From positions 37,944,867-38,008,866 of the forward strand of contig CAIIXF020000008.1 of assembly GCA_903813345.2 (NCBI GenBank): DNA of 64,000 nucleotides, given 5' to 3'. Source of the DNA: Owenia fusiformis (taxonomy: Eukaryota > Annelida > Polychaeta > Sabellida > Oweniidae). The notes beneath the pieces are model-generated. The model was given only the letters and a program-made list of their open reading frames with translations. It searched no databases and had not been told where the DNA came from. Positions 21,901 to 32,355 of the stretch are shown here, piece after piece; position 1 is the stretch's first letter; each line of letters begins with the position of its first letter. A program made the position numbers and the translations under genes.

Positions 21901-24900
21901 AATCCAGTTTGGAGTTCAAGTTGGAATTGATTCAATTTCTACTGCTGTAAGTGTGGTGGGGTTAGTGGCTACATTTGCAGGAAGTAGCGCTATCGCGTCC
22001 AGTATTGCTGCTGCGGCGGGTCCTGTTGGTTTTGTAGTTGCGATAGTCGGTATTCTTACTAGTACGATAACTGGACTTACCTTTGAATTCATCAACACGA
22101 GAGATAACGCCCGTCAAGTCGGAAAGTATTTTCATACTTTAGATAATGTTTACGGCCGGAATGGTTTTGATTATGACGCTTCGACGAAGGTGTTAAAATT
22201 ATTAAATGATGCTATCGTAGAGAGTGTTGATTTTAGATATGGAAGAATAAAACTTGATAGCCAGTTTATATACAGAACTGAACATGGACCTACTGGTAGT
22301 GGCAGGATAAACTACTTTTTCTGGTATGGCGATTTTCCTGTCATGATCAAGAACAAAAACGAAGCAATAAATATACGTAATGGAATAGGGCATGTTAGAT
22401 CAGCTCCATTGGGTGGCGCTGAAACGTCCGCTGAGACTCTTGTCTTACCTGCAATACCAAAAAGTTATATAAGCTACAGCTACGGTCGATTACCGTTTTG
22501 TACAACAATGCATGACGAAGGGTTCGACGTCGTTCGTCGTTTGGAGGACAACAGATTTGATTACGATTTTTATATTTTTCCAGGCGAACAAATTATCAAT
22601 AGTATCAATCACGAGTATGTTGACACAATGCTTACCATTAATCTTGATAATAGTAATGTTAAGACTATCCTGGTACCCGATATTAATTCATACGAGTACC
22701 TTCACAATAGATACACATTTAAGATTAAAACCCTTGGCGTGAAGCACGACATAATTTTGTCTGATTATTATTCGTTTATCTTAGAACGGATGTCGAACAC
22801 ACCTTGTATTTGGTATCTCCGATTCACCGATATTGATTTCCATGAAGTTTCAATTCAAAATTCTATATTACGTATAAAACACATATTGGTTGAAATAACT
22901 CACCGTTCTGATATAATTTATCTATCGGATGGCAATGGAATTTTACAAATAGATCTTGAAAAAAACACCAAGACTTTAGTATCTGTGTTCCACGATGAAG
23001 AAACGAGCTTAAGAGAACTAAAAAGGTATCTAGGAGATATGGATGGCAGTTGGTTGAAGAATCAAAAGTATGTCGTTATTTCCAACTTCACACAAAACGG
23101 AGCATACGTAGGCAGAGTGTTCTATGATACCAAATCGCGCATCTTTTTGTACACGGACTTACACGGCGTTGGTGTTTCCAGCAAGTTTAAGGATAATGTG
23201 CAATTGCTCGGTTCATATCAAGGGAAATATCAAAGAAATGTGTATTTCATGAGCGAGGAATATGATAACACTGTCGTTTGGCGAACAGATATAAAAACAA
23301 AACGGGTAGTTGCATCGTATGTATTGTACTGTGGAAATTATAATTTCAAGATTTCAAAACTATACCAGCAGCAGGAAACCAGCTATCTTATACAAAATGT
23401 GTATGATGTCAGTCTCATTTATCTCATTAATGCACACGATATTAAACTTATTGCCATTGATGGTAAAATTGGGAACATAGTGAAGCTTGCTGATTCCTGC
23501 TTTCCTTCTCTGAAAGATTACCTCCCCGGTACTGAACGCCAAGAAGCAAGTTTCCGATTTCCCGGGAAGTGTTTACACGCAACAACTGTTCCGATTCTTC
23601 CTGTTAAGCAAACACTTGGCAATGGTAAAAGTAGACGTTTTTGGTTGTACATGAATGCGACTGATCAGAACGAAGGTACAAAGGGGGACATTTTCTGTAT
23701 TCCAAACAAACCACCTATAGCCACCGGTGTCATCACTCCTCATATTCCGAACGAATGCGAAAATCTATCACTCCGTGACATTAAGCATACAAATACCAGA
23801 AAAACAATTTATTTCTTCTATTGCGAAGGCAATAAAAATAAATTTTATTATCAGGTCGGTGATAATAAATCCGAAGAAGTGTATGTTCCTGGTGAAATAG
23901 AGCGAATAGAGGATTTTGGCGAAGTCAAGTTAATAAAATCAACAAACGGAGGTCTGTATAAATTTACAGAAACGAAAAACTTTACTCTAGCAGCACTGTC
24001 TTTTGATAGTTTGGCATTTCAGTCAAACTGGGGGAAGGCAATTCATAGTATTGCAAAAGAAGCCTTGGTTGATTCTTTCATTCCAATATTGGACATGAAA
24101 ACTTTGTCGGGGAGAAAATTAACAGCATGGTATGATGCTGTTGATGATCGTACTGTCATCGTCTCTCCATCAATTGATGCTGATGACATCGTTTTCCTCG
24201 GCCCAACACCTAGCAAACAACTGGTCTGGTTATTTAGTCAAAATAAACGGCAGGTGTTTTTGCAGAAAGTTTGGAATGATGACGAAATAACTGGAATGAT
24301 TATAAGAAGAAATGATGCTGTCTATATTCATATTGACGATTCGTATGGAGCAGCGATTGCTGCAAGTAATGCTAATAGTGTAGAATTTCAACGGGGAAAT
24401 ATCTTTATTTTGACAACTGAAGGAGTGATGGTTTCCTTGGATTATCTAAGACTAACAACATTATTGGGAGTCAATGCCACATGGGTTAAAAACAACTACA
24501 ACTCACTTGATGCAGAATTGGAAAAGCTTTGCAAATTTTATGACTCTCCGGATCTTATAACAATGGGAAAAACATCTATGGACGGAAAAAGAAGTGATCA
24601 TAAATGGTATCACTGCCTCATGAAATGTCAAGTCTCTATTCCAACTGAAAACCAAATTCAACCCATTTATTTGGGAATAAACCGATCTGAAAGACTGATC
24701 TTCTTTTTCGTAAGCAACTACATCATTCAATTCGATGCGAAAGATGATCAAAGAGTTTGTTCAAGTGGCTCGAAATTGTTACACGTGAATAATGCTATGC
24801 TAAGAGGGAGAACGCTTTTATTGCAAACTCTTGCGGCTAAACCACTTCGTTTTTTCCCGAAAATTGACAATGTATCTACGCTAGTAATTGCTGTAGTAGA

Positions 24901-25429
24901 TGGATCTGATGTAGAAATACACAGCGAGGACTGGCTTCGTTATCCAAACATATTTCTTACAAGTATCGGTACATCTGGTGCTCAAATTGCACAGATAAGA
25001 GTCATCCCTCCATATCATTGTTTGTACCAGTACGATGAAATGGACAATACCACGGTTATCAGAGATCCTATATCTGACAGAGTTATCGTAATGGAAGATT
25101 ATACTATGCAATATGACAAAATGGAAGATGATTATCTACCAAATGGAAATGAAGCAGTCCTTCGGGTCAATATGTGTAACGAAACACGAGTTTTTGTGAC
25201 AACTCAGGAAAGATTTGAATCTTTAGCATCTAACCTGGCATATCCGGACACATCGCCGTTTTTAACCATTCTTCTATTGGGGACCTTAATAACAAGCCTT
25301 GTTGGATTGTTCTGTGCTGTAATTTGTGCGCGAACGAGACGTAGAAAACGAGTAAGAGCCAGACAGAGGGTTCCAATTCAAGATGACGACCAAAATCAGA
25401 GTGGACCACACGAGGAGACCCCACTTTGA
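18635..25429 (+). CDS. Membrane-anchored secretory protein with C80-protease-like and TcdA/TcdB-pore-like regions
   Basis: Three coding exons: 18635-18902, 19164-21304 and about 21651-25429. A TATTACAG acceptor at 18630 precedes the ATG, so an upstream non-coding exon is likely. The protein starts with a signal peptide (hydrophobic core at residues 7-21, likely cleavage near THS-ED). An unrecognised N-terminal region follows. Exon 2 carries the His (IGHGE, 20255) and Cys (IACNT, 20399) motifs of peptidase family C80, 48 residues apart as in large clostridial toxins. The end of exon 2 and start of exon 3 hold Gly/Ala-rich hydrophobic segments like the TcdA/TcdB pore-forming domain. About 1,050 residues of ectodomain follow, then one membrane helix and a basic cytoplasmic tail. 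In bacteria C80 and this pore domain adjoin in large toxins. Here introns, a signal peptide and N-glycosylation sequons show a eukaryotic gene, probably acquired by transfer and adapted. No glucosyltransferase or CROP region is seen. Function is unknown. The exon 2/exon 3 join has a phase problem. Confidence 0.7.
20060..20545 (+). other. Peptidase C80-like (cysteine protease) domain region
   Basis: Within exon 2 the region begins near EVIFQLGTSD and ends around the TVRTDEVQI strand. The catalytic pair is visible: His in IGHGE (codon at 20255-20257) and Cys in LIACNT (codon at 20399-20401), 48 residues apart. The hydrophobic strand before each residue is kept (FRLNV before the His, KKVSL before the Cys). 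In TcdB and MARTX toxins this domain cleaves the toxin after binding inositol hexakisphosphate. Basic residues needed for that are present in number (for example EGKRKGNG), but I cannot align them by eye. The domain would lie on the lumenal or extracellular side of this protein, which is unlike the bacterial case. Confidence 0.65.
21090..22085 (+). other. TcdA/TcdB pore-forming-like hydrophobic region (spans the exon 2/3 junction)
   Basis: Exon 2 ends with GTGGLLGIGGFIMSAIELS and a second short hydrophobic segment before the donor at 21304. Exon 3 opens with an amphipathic stretch, then FGAVGMGVGVAGGIVGLGF (about 21797-21860), AVSVVGLVATFAG and AAAAGPVGFVVAIVGILTS (to about 22078). Alternating Gly/Ala-rich hydrophobic hairpins of this kind are typical of the translocation region of large clostridial toxins and Mcf-type insecticidal toxins. 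Because the protein has its own signal peptide, these segments may insert in the host membrane or serve as a buried hydrophobic core. A search against PF12920 would settle the family. Confidence 0.6.
21305..21650 (+). other. Probable intron of the toxin-like gene with unresolved phase
   Basis: A consensus GTGAGT donor follows codon 713 of exon 2 in phase 0. Reading through it meets a TGA at 21407-21409. The downstream frame is open from 21608. The acceptors in front of the conserved hydrophobic segments (after 21608 and after 21650) would need a phase-1 donor. The only nearby phase-1 GT (21309) is a poor donor. A run of seven C at 21669-21675, just inside exon 3, is a place where a length error or a real indel would change the frame. 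The gene is therefore intact with an unusual junction, mis-sequenced, or broken here. Confidence 0.5.
21651..25429 (+). CDS. Last exon of the toxin-like gene: pore-like region, ectodomain, membrane anchor
   Basis: Open for about 1,260 codons to a TGA at 25427-25429. After the hydrophobic region come about 1,050 residues rich in Tyr, Asp and Asn, with several N-glycosylation sequons (NATD, NATW, NETR, NRSE, NVST) and recurring I-x-Y-L-S-D-G-N-G / F-L-G-P-T / I-Y-L-G-I-N-R strand motifs. These could be beta-propeller or beta-sandwich repeats, but I cannot name the fold. The C-terminus has one clear membrane helix (about 25259-25327, FLTILLLGTLITSLVGLF) followed by a basic stop-transfer sequence (RTRRRKR) and a short acidic tail. 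This gives type I topology. The great length of a single open exon argues that the gene is under selection. Confidence 0.7.
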
Positions 25430-26009
25430 GAAATCGTCGTTTGAGGACATATAACTCATTTAAGTCTTCTATTATACAAATCACATCAATGAATCGCACA
25501 GATGCGAGTAGGTACATGTAGTTACCAGTTTCACCACCAGGTGGCTCGTTCGGGTCAGATAGCATTAAAATATGCCCAGTGTAAATGAAAATATTACTAT
25601 AGTATTTGTCCAATGCAAGAAAAGATATGTCACCTTTTGTGAGTTTATAACATGGGGTCTATGGGGAATCTCCTCGAACTAGAAGTCACATTTTCCAAAA
25701 AAAGATTAAATTTTCAAAGTTGATTAACAATTTTCGAAACCACTTTGCTAGATGTACTTGAACATGTGGATTTCAAATATGACATCACTTTGACTGAATT
25801 TTTAGTATTTGATGACGTAAATCAAGATTGTTTCTACTCGTGTCTAGTCTATTGGGATTCCTAAGACTTTTTATCTGGATACTAATATCACTAGTGATTG
25901 TATTACAGAGGCAGTCTGCACTTAGTGAAAATGACAATTCAATCACTCTTAGGATTCACATGAGGCTAATACTACTACAGATATGATCACTTGATTAGGA
26001 ATTCGACTT
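25430..26009 (+). other. 3' flank of the toxin-like gene with a dispersed inverted copy of a 40 kb repeat
   Basis: No gene is seen. Positions 25500-25565 (ATGCGAGTAGG ... TTTCACCACCAGGTGGCTCG ... CAGATAGCAT) match 40755-40820 in reverse complement. The core TCACCACCAGGTGG is itself a partial palindrome. The repeat would sit in the 3' UTR of the toxin-like gene. I see no clear AATAAA close to the stop. Confidence 0.5.
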
Positions 26010-26412
26010 TGACTGATTACCTTTGCCAAAGACTGTGACTGATCACAACCTTTGTCAAAGGCTGTGACTGATTACCTTTGCCAAAGGCAGTGACTGATTA
26101 CCTTTGCCAAAGGCTGTGACTGATTATCTTTGCCAAATGCTGTGTCTGATTATCTTTGCCAAAGGCTGTGACTGACTACCTTTGCCAAAGGCTGTGACTG
26201 ATTACCTTTGCTAAAGGCTGTGACTGATTACCTTTGCCAAAGGCTGTGACTGATTATCTTTGCCAAAGGCTGCGACTGATTATCTTTGCCAAAGGCTGTG
26301 TCTGATTATCTTTGCCAACGGTTGCGACTGACTACCTTTGCCAAAGGCCGTGACTGATTACCTTTGCCAAAGGCTGTGACTGATTACCTTTGCCAAAGGC
26401 TGTGACTGATTC
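26010..26412. repeat. 26-bp minisatellite, about 15 copies
   Basis: The unit is close to TGACTGATTACCTTTGCC followed by AAAGGCTG. Variants differ at a few positions (TTACC/TTATC, GACTG/GTCTG). The centre CCTTTG-C-CAAAGG is a palindrome, so each unit can form a short hairpin. It is followed by a short AGAATCAGAATC tract to about 26460. The flanks 26461-27330 hold nothing that I recognise. Confidence 0.85.
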
Positions 26413-27401
26413 TGATATACAGAATCAGAATCTGATAAACAGAATCAGAATGAGAATCAGCCTTTGACATAGGTAACACATAAGATATTTTACTGATACC
26501 TTCGGGCTGCTAAGTGTCATTGATCACTCAATATTATGCTTTGTAAATGTGTACGTTTTCTACGTTTAACTTTCATTAACGCTGGTTTTAACAAACGTAT
26601 AGTCAGTATATACTTACATACATGTACCCACTACATAAGCATATTGTATAAATGCCGATATTAATGTTTTTCATTTAATGATGTATAAAGTGTTTTGTGA
26701 ACTAGGTTTTTGTTTTTTTACCACTAGATGTATTATACTTACGATACATGAATATGTTGGCTTGTTTTTTCTTAAGAGACACTGGAATCATTACTTTGTG
26801 CTTTAAGAGGGAATCAGATATAGCAAGCAGGCAAAACAAAAAATTGTCTCAAATTTAGAATATTTTTGGCTCATGTCATTTCTTGTCATGTCTATTTTCT
26901 AAAAATCACAAAAGTGCATATTAAATTCCAGGAAAACTAAAGATTTTTACATTAATGTATTGTTTTCTATAAGAATGGTTACCATTCTTATTATTTGGGA
27001 GAATTTAAACATTTTTCACCCATTTTTGCACTTTGAATTATTAATAACTTTACCAATTTATAACATATTGTGAATCCTTTTGGAGATATTGTATTTGATA
27101 TTGTAAGGAATAGATTGGTAGGTCAATTATACATGTTGCTTGTCACACCTATAGATCTGATTCTGCCTGATATTATAATTTTAGATTATGTTTAATTAAA
27201 CATTACGCTAGTATGTGTATTGCTTGTTTATTTACAGGTTATTTTGTTTCTATGGAAGTTCGTCTCTCTGGATTATATAGTATCTTTATATAACACTTTA
27301 TTCAATTCTTGAGAGAAACCAATTTACATAGTGTTTATCGAGACGTTCGACTTGTATCCACATGTCCTTTTCAAGATTAAATTTTTAAAGAATATAACCT
27401 A

Positions 27402-27652
27402 GTACCCCAAGGAGAATTGGCTTCCAGGATCGACCATCGATATTTTCCAACAATGAAAACATCGAAATGTCGTTATTTTCTGAAATTAAAACCGACTATA
27501 AATTCAAAATAAACAGTCCAAACGATTCGAACCAATATCGTGAACATTTCTTGTGAGTTTTGGAATTTTTCGTTTGGAAATAAGACCCAAATTCACGATT
27601 CAAATGTTGATATCGATGTTGCACTCTGGGAGCCAATCCTCCTGGTTAGTAC
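27402..27652. mobile_element. ~250-bp MITE
   Basis: The left end AGTACCCCAAGGAGAATTGG and its inverse at the right (CCAATCCTCCTGGTTAGTAC, ending near 27651) open arms of about 42 bp. The arms extend to an ATCGATAT block on each side. No open frame. The family cannot be named from the termini. Confidence 0.6.
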
Positions 27653-27780
27653 CCTATAAACATGCAGATCGAGACAATAGAACGATTGATCTTTAATAAT
27701 TACCTTAAGATAAATATAACATCACTAGTATGCATGGTTAAAAGATACTATGACATACTTTGCTCTAGTACAGTGTGGTC

Positions 27781-29632
27781 CAAAAAACGTCCATATTTTT
27801 TATTTTTGTAATATCTTTGTTGATATGTTGGGAATATCCATTTATAATTAATAATTGGAAAAACTATTCAAATTTTAACCAGATGATGTATAGTTCATAC
27901 AATATGAATGGATAATGGTGACTCCATGATAGTTTCTGTATCATGGGGTGGTAACTGTCGAAAACAAGATTTTGCTATATGTTTTGAGCTTATTGCATAA
28001 TAGTGCATTGTTTAAAGGTCCCATATAAAGTTAAAACCACTTTGGCTTATATTGTAGTCTTACCCAATGTTATCAAAGTGTGATATGTGAAACTTTTTTT
28101 TTTAAATTTCAAAAAGTGGTTTTTGATAGACTTTTTGTTTCAAAATTTGTGAATTTATTTAAAACCAACGTTTAGAGGTCACTCATATCTTCTAATTAGC
28201 CACAATTCATACCAATGAATAACATTCATCCCCCCATGTTTTTTGCCGAAAAAACTAAGAAAATCGGTTCATAAATAAGCGAGAAATGAACTTATCAGTG
28301 CATGAAAATGGTTCTGAGAAAAATGCATTTCAAAATTTTAGTTCTCATAGAAACCAATGGTACAATGATATCTAAAACATAATTTATTCTTCCTTTTAAC
28401 CTGGTTAGACAATCAACATTGGTTTTTTATGAAAGTCTAACATATTTAGAAAAGATTGACATCGAAAAAAAATTTCAATTTTTTTCAAAAAGGCTTTGGT
28501 ACCTTAGTGACATCACTAATGTTTCAAAATATTTTTGATATGCTAAAACATTGAAGTGGCCCATTAAATATGGCATTTTATTATTGAAATAGTGTATCCT
28601 TTGTTCAATCTTTGCGTTGGTGTTAAAAAGATAATCTTTTTTGAAATGCATTAAGAAATATTTGATGATTAAGAATTTTAAACTTTTTTTGAAAAATGGC
28701 GGGAAATTTGAATATTTGAGAAATGAAATGCTCACAACTTTTTTTTCAAAAATCTTTTTTTGTTCAAAAAGCTCTAAAATCACTTTTTAAGTCCTCACAA
28801 ATAGTAAATGAATGATAAAAAAATATTTTCAAACTTTAGACGGGGACTTTAATCAACACTTTTAGGCTTTTACATATAAAGAAAAAGTATTGGAGTTGAG
28901 TTTTGTTGTTTGTAAGTCATTTTATAGCTCCAAGTCCAAATAATAATCATGGAACCTATTTTTATGCGTTGTAGTTCGTCATAAAGTTAGATTGAAAGAT
29001 ACATTGATACTAGAGAGTATTTGCTTCAAACACGATTTGCTCCATAAACTCCATAACCCATAAAATGGGATACATTTCTACTATATCTCATTCTTCTTCT
29101 TATATTCTCTTCTAGTTCCATTGTCTGCCACTGAAAATGTCACATAAGTTAAGTAAGTAATATAAGAACAATAACATCATTGCCCATTTCATGGTAGGCA
29201 AGGTGTCAAAATGTCTTAAAAAATGAGTAAGTATTCAAATACTTGACACAGACTTTACTACATTATTACCAATACCTATCAAAATGGTATTTGCATTTGT
29301 AAATCAAATTTCCTTCATTTGATACATAAATCAACAATTTCGACCTTCTAAAATAAGAGCTATATCCCCAAGCTGACATAGGAGTTATATCTGTCTGGTC
29401 ACTTCTTAGCATTCTTTATCAAGCGATTTATAAATCATGATTTTGACCCCTCTGGTAGTCTGGTAATCGAAAAGAGATTTTTAGACGAATACTCTTTCAT
29501 ATGAAATGAATTATGTATCAGTTTGTTGGAAATTGAATTGTCTTTTGAATGATATTTGGTTAATTCATTTGTCTGTAATATCGACAAAATTGTAGCTTAA
29601 ACAAAAATATGGACGTTTTTTGGCCCACCCAG
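27781..29632. mobile_element. 1.85-kb non-autonomous mariner-like element
   Basis: Flanked by TA at 27779-27780 and 29633-29634. Terminal repeats of about 31 bp read CAGTGTGGTCCAAAAAACGT on the left, and the inverse of CTGGGTGGGCCAAAAAACGT on the right. The interior has no transposase frame. It contains a long AT-rich stretch (28015-28850) that is related to 41205-42150 elsewhere in the window. So this is a decayed or internally replaced member. Confidence 0.7.
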
Positions 29633-29679
29633 TACACACCTAATAAAAACGCGTGGATACAGGTCGGAAGTCTCGATAA

Positions 29680-30597
29680 AATATGTTATTTAGAAAATAC
29701 ACTCAGTCATGTTTTGGAGCAGGTGGAGAAGCAGTGATGTTTCTCCTGCTTGACAAGTCAAACTCTGGAAAGATTGTTTCGAAGGATAAACCTTTTAGGA
29801 TAAATATCCAAACTGTGATATCTACCAGGCAAAGAGATCGGAACAGTTGATGAATGTAATTTGCTGAGTTTTTTCAGTGCTTCATCATTTTCTGCTGCTC
29901 GGCATCGTGGATATGACCGATGTTTACAAAGTAGTTTCATGTAGGAAAATGGTATGATATACGACATCAAAATCAAGAGTAATATATAATTTCAATAAGA
30001 TCTTATTTGTAAGAACATCGTAAGACTCTTTAATTCTGTAAAAGATAATATGTAAATATTTAATTTTGTAGATTTTATTCTATATATTTTTAAATATATC
30101 ATCATTTTAAACTTAATGATCTCTTTTCTGTTATTTTGTGTCTGTTCGATCTAATGTCTACTGTCAGTTGATTGTTTAGAATACTCGGGACAGGTAGAAA
30201 TTGTTTTGGGAGTTCCCAGTATATCATTTTCATTTTAAAGCAACCCTTTCGTTCGTTCACTTTGCTATTTCAGACCTGGCAACCAAAACTAAAAAATTCT
30301 AGATCTAGACAGCTTGTGAATTGTAACAGACTCTGACCGCCACTCTCCGAACACCAACCGACCTCCACAAAAAGTTGGAGACTAGGCCTATAACAGTATG
30401 GTGTCATAGAAATAAAAGGTTTTTAAATTGTTGTCTTATAAATTACTTTATTTTCATTTAAAAAATGTACATATGACTTAAATAGAGAAATTAAATTTTG
30501 TATTTAATTCATGCAATAAAATTTTTTTAATTTAGAATTTATATGATATGCCTCAATAGATTTGTAATAACACAAAAAATATATCACATTTGGCTGA
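29680..30597. other. Intergenic stretch without recognised features
   Basis: AT-rich sequence with short, domain-free open frames (for example minus 29758-29976). The only structure noted is the dispersed repeat copy at 30320-30384, matching 632-704. Confidence 0.5.
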
Positions 30598-31163
30598 AGG
30601 CTTTGTATAAAAAACCTCGTACCCACGCACGTGGGTCGTGATACATACTTTTAAGGGTTAAATTTTTTAATCTAGTTTTAGATACGGTGATTTGCTAAAT
30701 GGAATCCCGTTTGGTAACGATTAGTCTCAAGGATCGTAAATTCAGCCCAACACACGACAGTGTTACTGTAGTCGTGGATGATGGTTCGCTATCTGGTTCT
30801 AATATTTGAACAATGTCGAGAGTAGTACAACCATAAAGACAACGATGTACTCTATCTAAATGCGTAAATAAGGTGACAGCTTTTAGACAACTTCCTTGAA
30901 TTACCCAGCAAACAAAAACCGATTTCAGTGTAGATTGCTTCTGTCAGTGAACGAGCATTTCAATTTCACAATTTTGATGAAGGATAAAATAGCAAAGATA
31001 AACAATTTTGCAATTCTGGCCTTGTTTTATGACTAAACAAATGTGAGATTTATAAGACATACACATAGGCCTACAAGGATATTTTTGAAAATTTAACCCT
31101 GCAAAGACTGCATCATGTCCCATCTGCGTAGGTACATGGGTACGAGGTTTTTTATATAAAGCC
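30598..31163. mobile_element. 566-bp hAT-like MITE with 8-bp target duplication
   Basis: TTGGCTGA occurs at 30590-30597 and 31164-31171, directly outside terminal inverted repeats of about 30 bp. The left arm begins AGGCTTTGTATAAAAAACCT and continues CGTACCCA; the right arm is its inverse. An 8-bp target duplication fits the hAT superfamily. No coding capacity. Confidence 0.75.
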
Positions 31164-32355
31164 TTGGCTGAAGTCGTCTATTTTTACAAAAGTTTAGATT
31201 TTTGGAACAAAAGTCCTAAAATTCAAATATGGCCAATATGTTAAATCAACATGTCTCCACAATAACCAACAAGACTTGGAAATCAATACTAGAAGTATAA
31301 CACAGTCAACTATTTATCAAACTCCCAAAACCTCAAATACAACATTTACTCAATAACAATAATAGAGTAGTCTTACATCAAATGCCTGTTAATCTCCTTC
31401 CCCTAGGAAACACATCTCCCTCATTGCAATGGGGGGGAGGGGGGAGGGGGAGGGTACCAGAGACCTGTTGCAAGACTAGATATAAACCAAAGGCAGTGGT
31501 GTTTATTTCTCACAGATTACATTATAACATTTCCAATTTGTTGTACATCTTTTTGATGGCCTTCATTCATCCTCTCCAGGTGTCAAAATAAACACACACT
31601 GCTCTAGTAAACCTCTGATTCTTTATTAATTGTGAAATAAATATCTCCATGCTATCTAATAAAGTGTAGTGTAGGTGACATTAATAAAGCGTAGTGTAGG
31701 TAACATACGTTCACAATGTTCTGTACACTCTTGCATACAAAAATTCAAACTGATGACCTTCATTCATGACAGTTAGCCACGTTTTTGGAAAAAATCATAT
31801 TGATTGATATTTAAAAAATATTTACAGCCAGTACAAACAAACATAGTCTTACAAATAACTAGAGCAAAAAATACTATTATTTTCACAAGTTTTACAAATA
31901 AGTACAATTACTATAATTAATAAATTAATAACAATGAAATCATGAATATATAGAAGTAACTTTGTAATAATAAGGTTCTAGCATTTGCAATTCCATTTAC
32001 TCTGAGCCTATTACAGTACATTTCCAGATGTTATAATGCAGAACAGCTGTGCCTGTCAAAGTTGACATTTTCAGCTGTAAATTGTCCATAATCACTGCTG
32101 TTGATATTGCAACTACTCCTGTCCAGCCACAAGTTTTACTCTCTACAGTTATAACTAGCTGTAATTGTCCAAAATTACAGCTGTTACTGTTCATAGTAAC
32201 ATAGTTACTATTCAGTATCACAATTCACAGCCCTAACTGTTAGAGTAACTTGTCATAATCACAGCTACTATTGTTCATAATCACAGATGCTGGTCTTCAT
32301 AGTTCCAGCTCTTACTGTTCATAATCATAGCTGTTACTTTACTCAGTTCAAGCTG
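31164..32355. other. 3' region of RCOR with candidate poly(A) signal
   Basis: This interval follows the RCOR stop codon on the minus strand. The minus strand shows AATAAA at 31622-31627, about 730 bp beyond the stop, so much of 31600-32355 may be 3' UTR. A poly-G tract (GGGGGGGAGGGGGGAGGGGG) lies at about 31430-31451. The 32000-32340 part has several GTTACTGTTCATAATCA(C/T)AGCT-like imperfect repeats. No other gene is seen. Confidence 0.45.

Larger units (their letters stand above)
27334..29679. mobile_element. Inverted-repeat-bounded segment that hosts two nested elements
   Basis: TTTATCGAGACGTTCGACTT (27334 onward) and its imperfect reverse complement ending at 29679 form arms of about 29 bp. 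Inside lie a small MITE (27402-27652) and a mariner-like element (27781-29632). The outer repeat may be the remains of an older element into which the others inserted. Confidence 0.5.
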
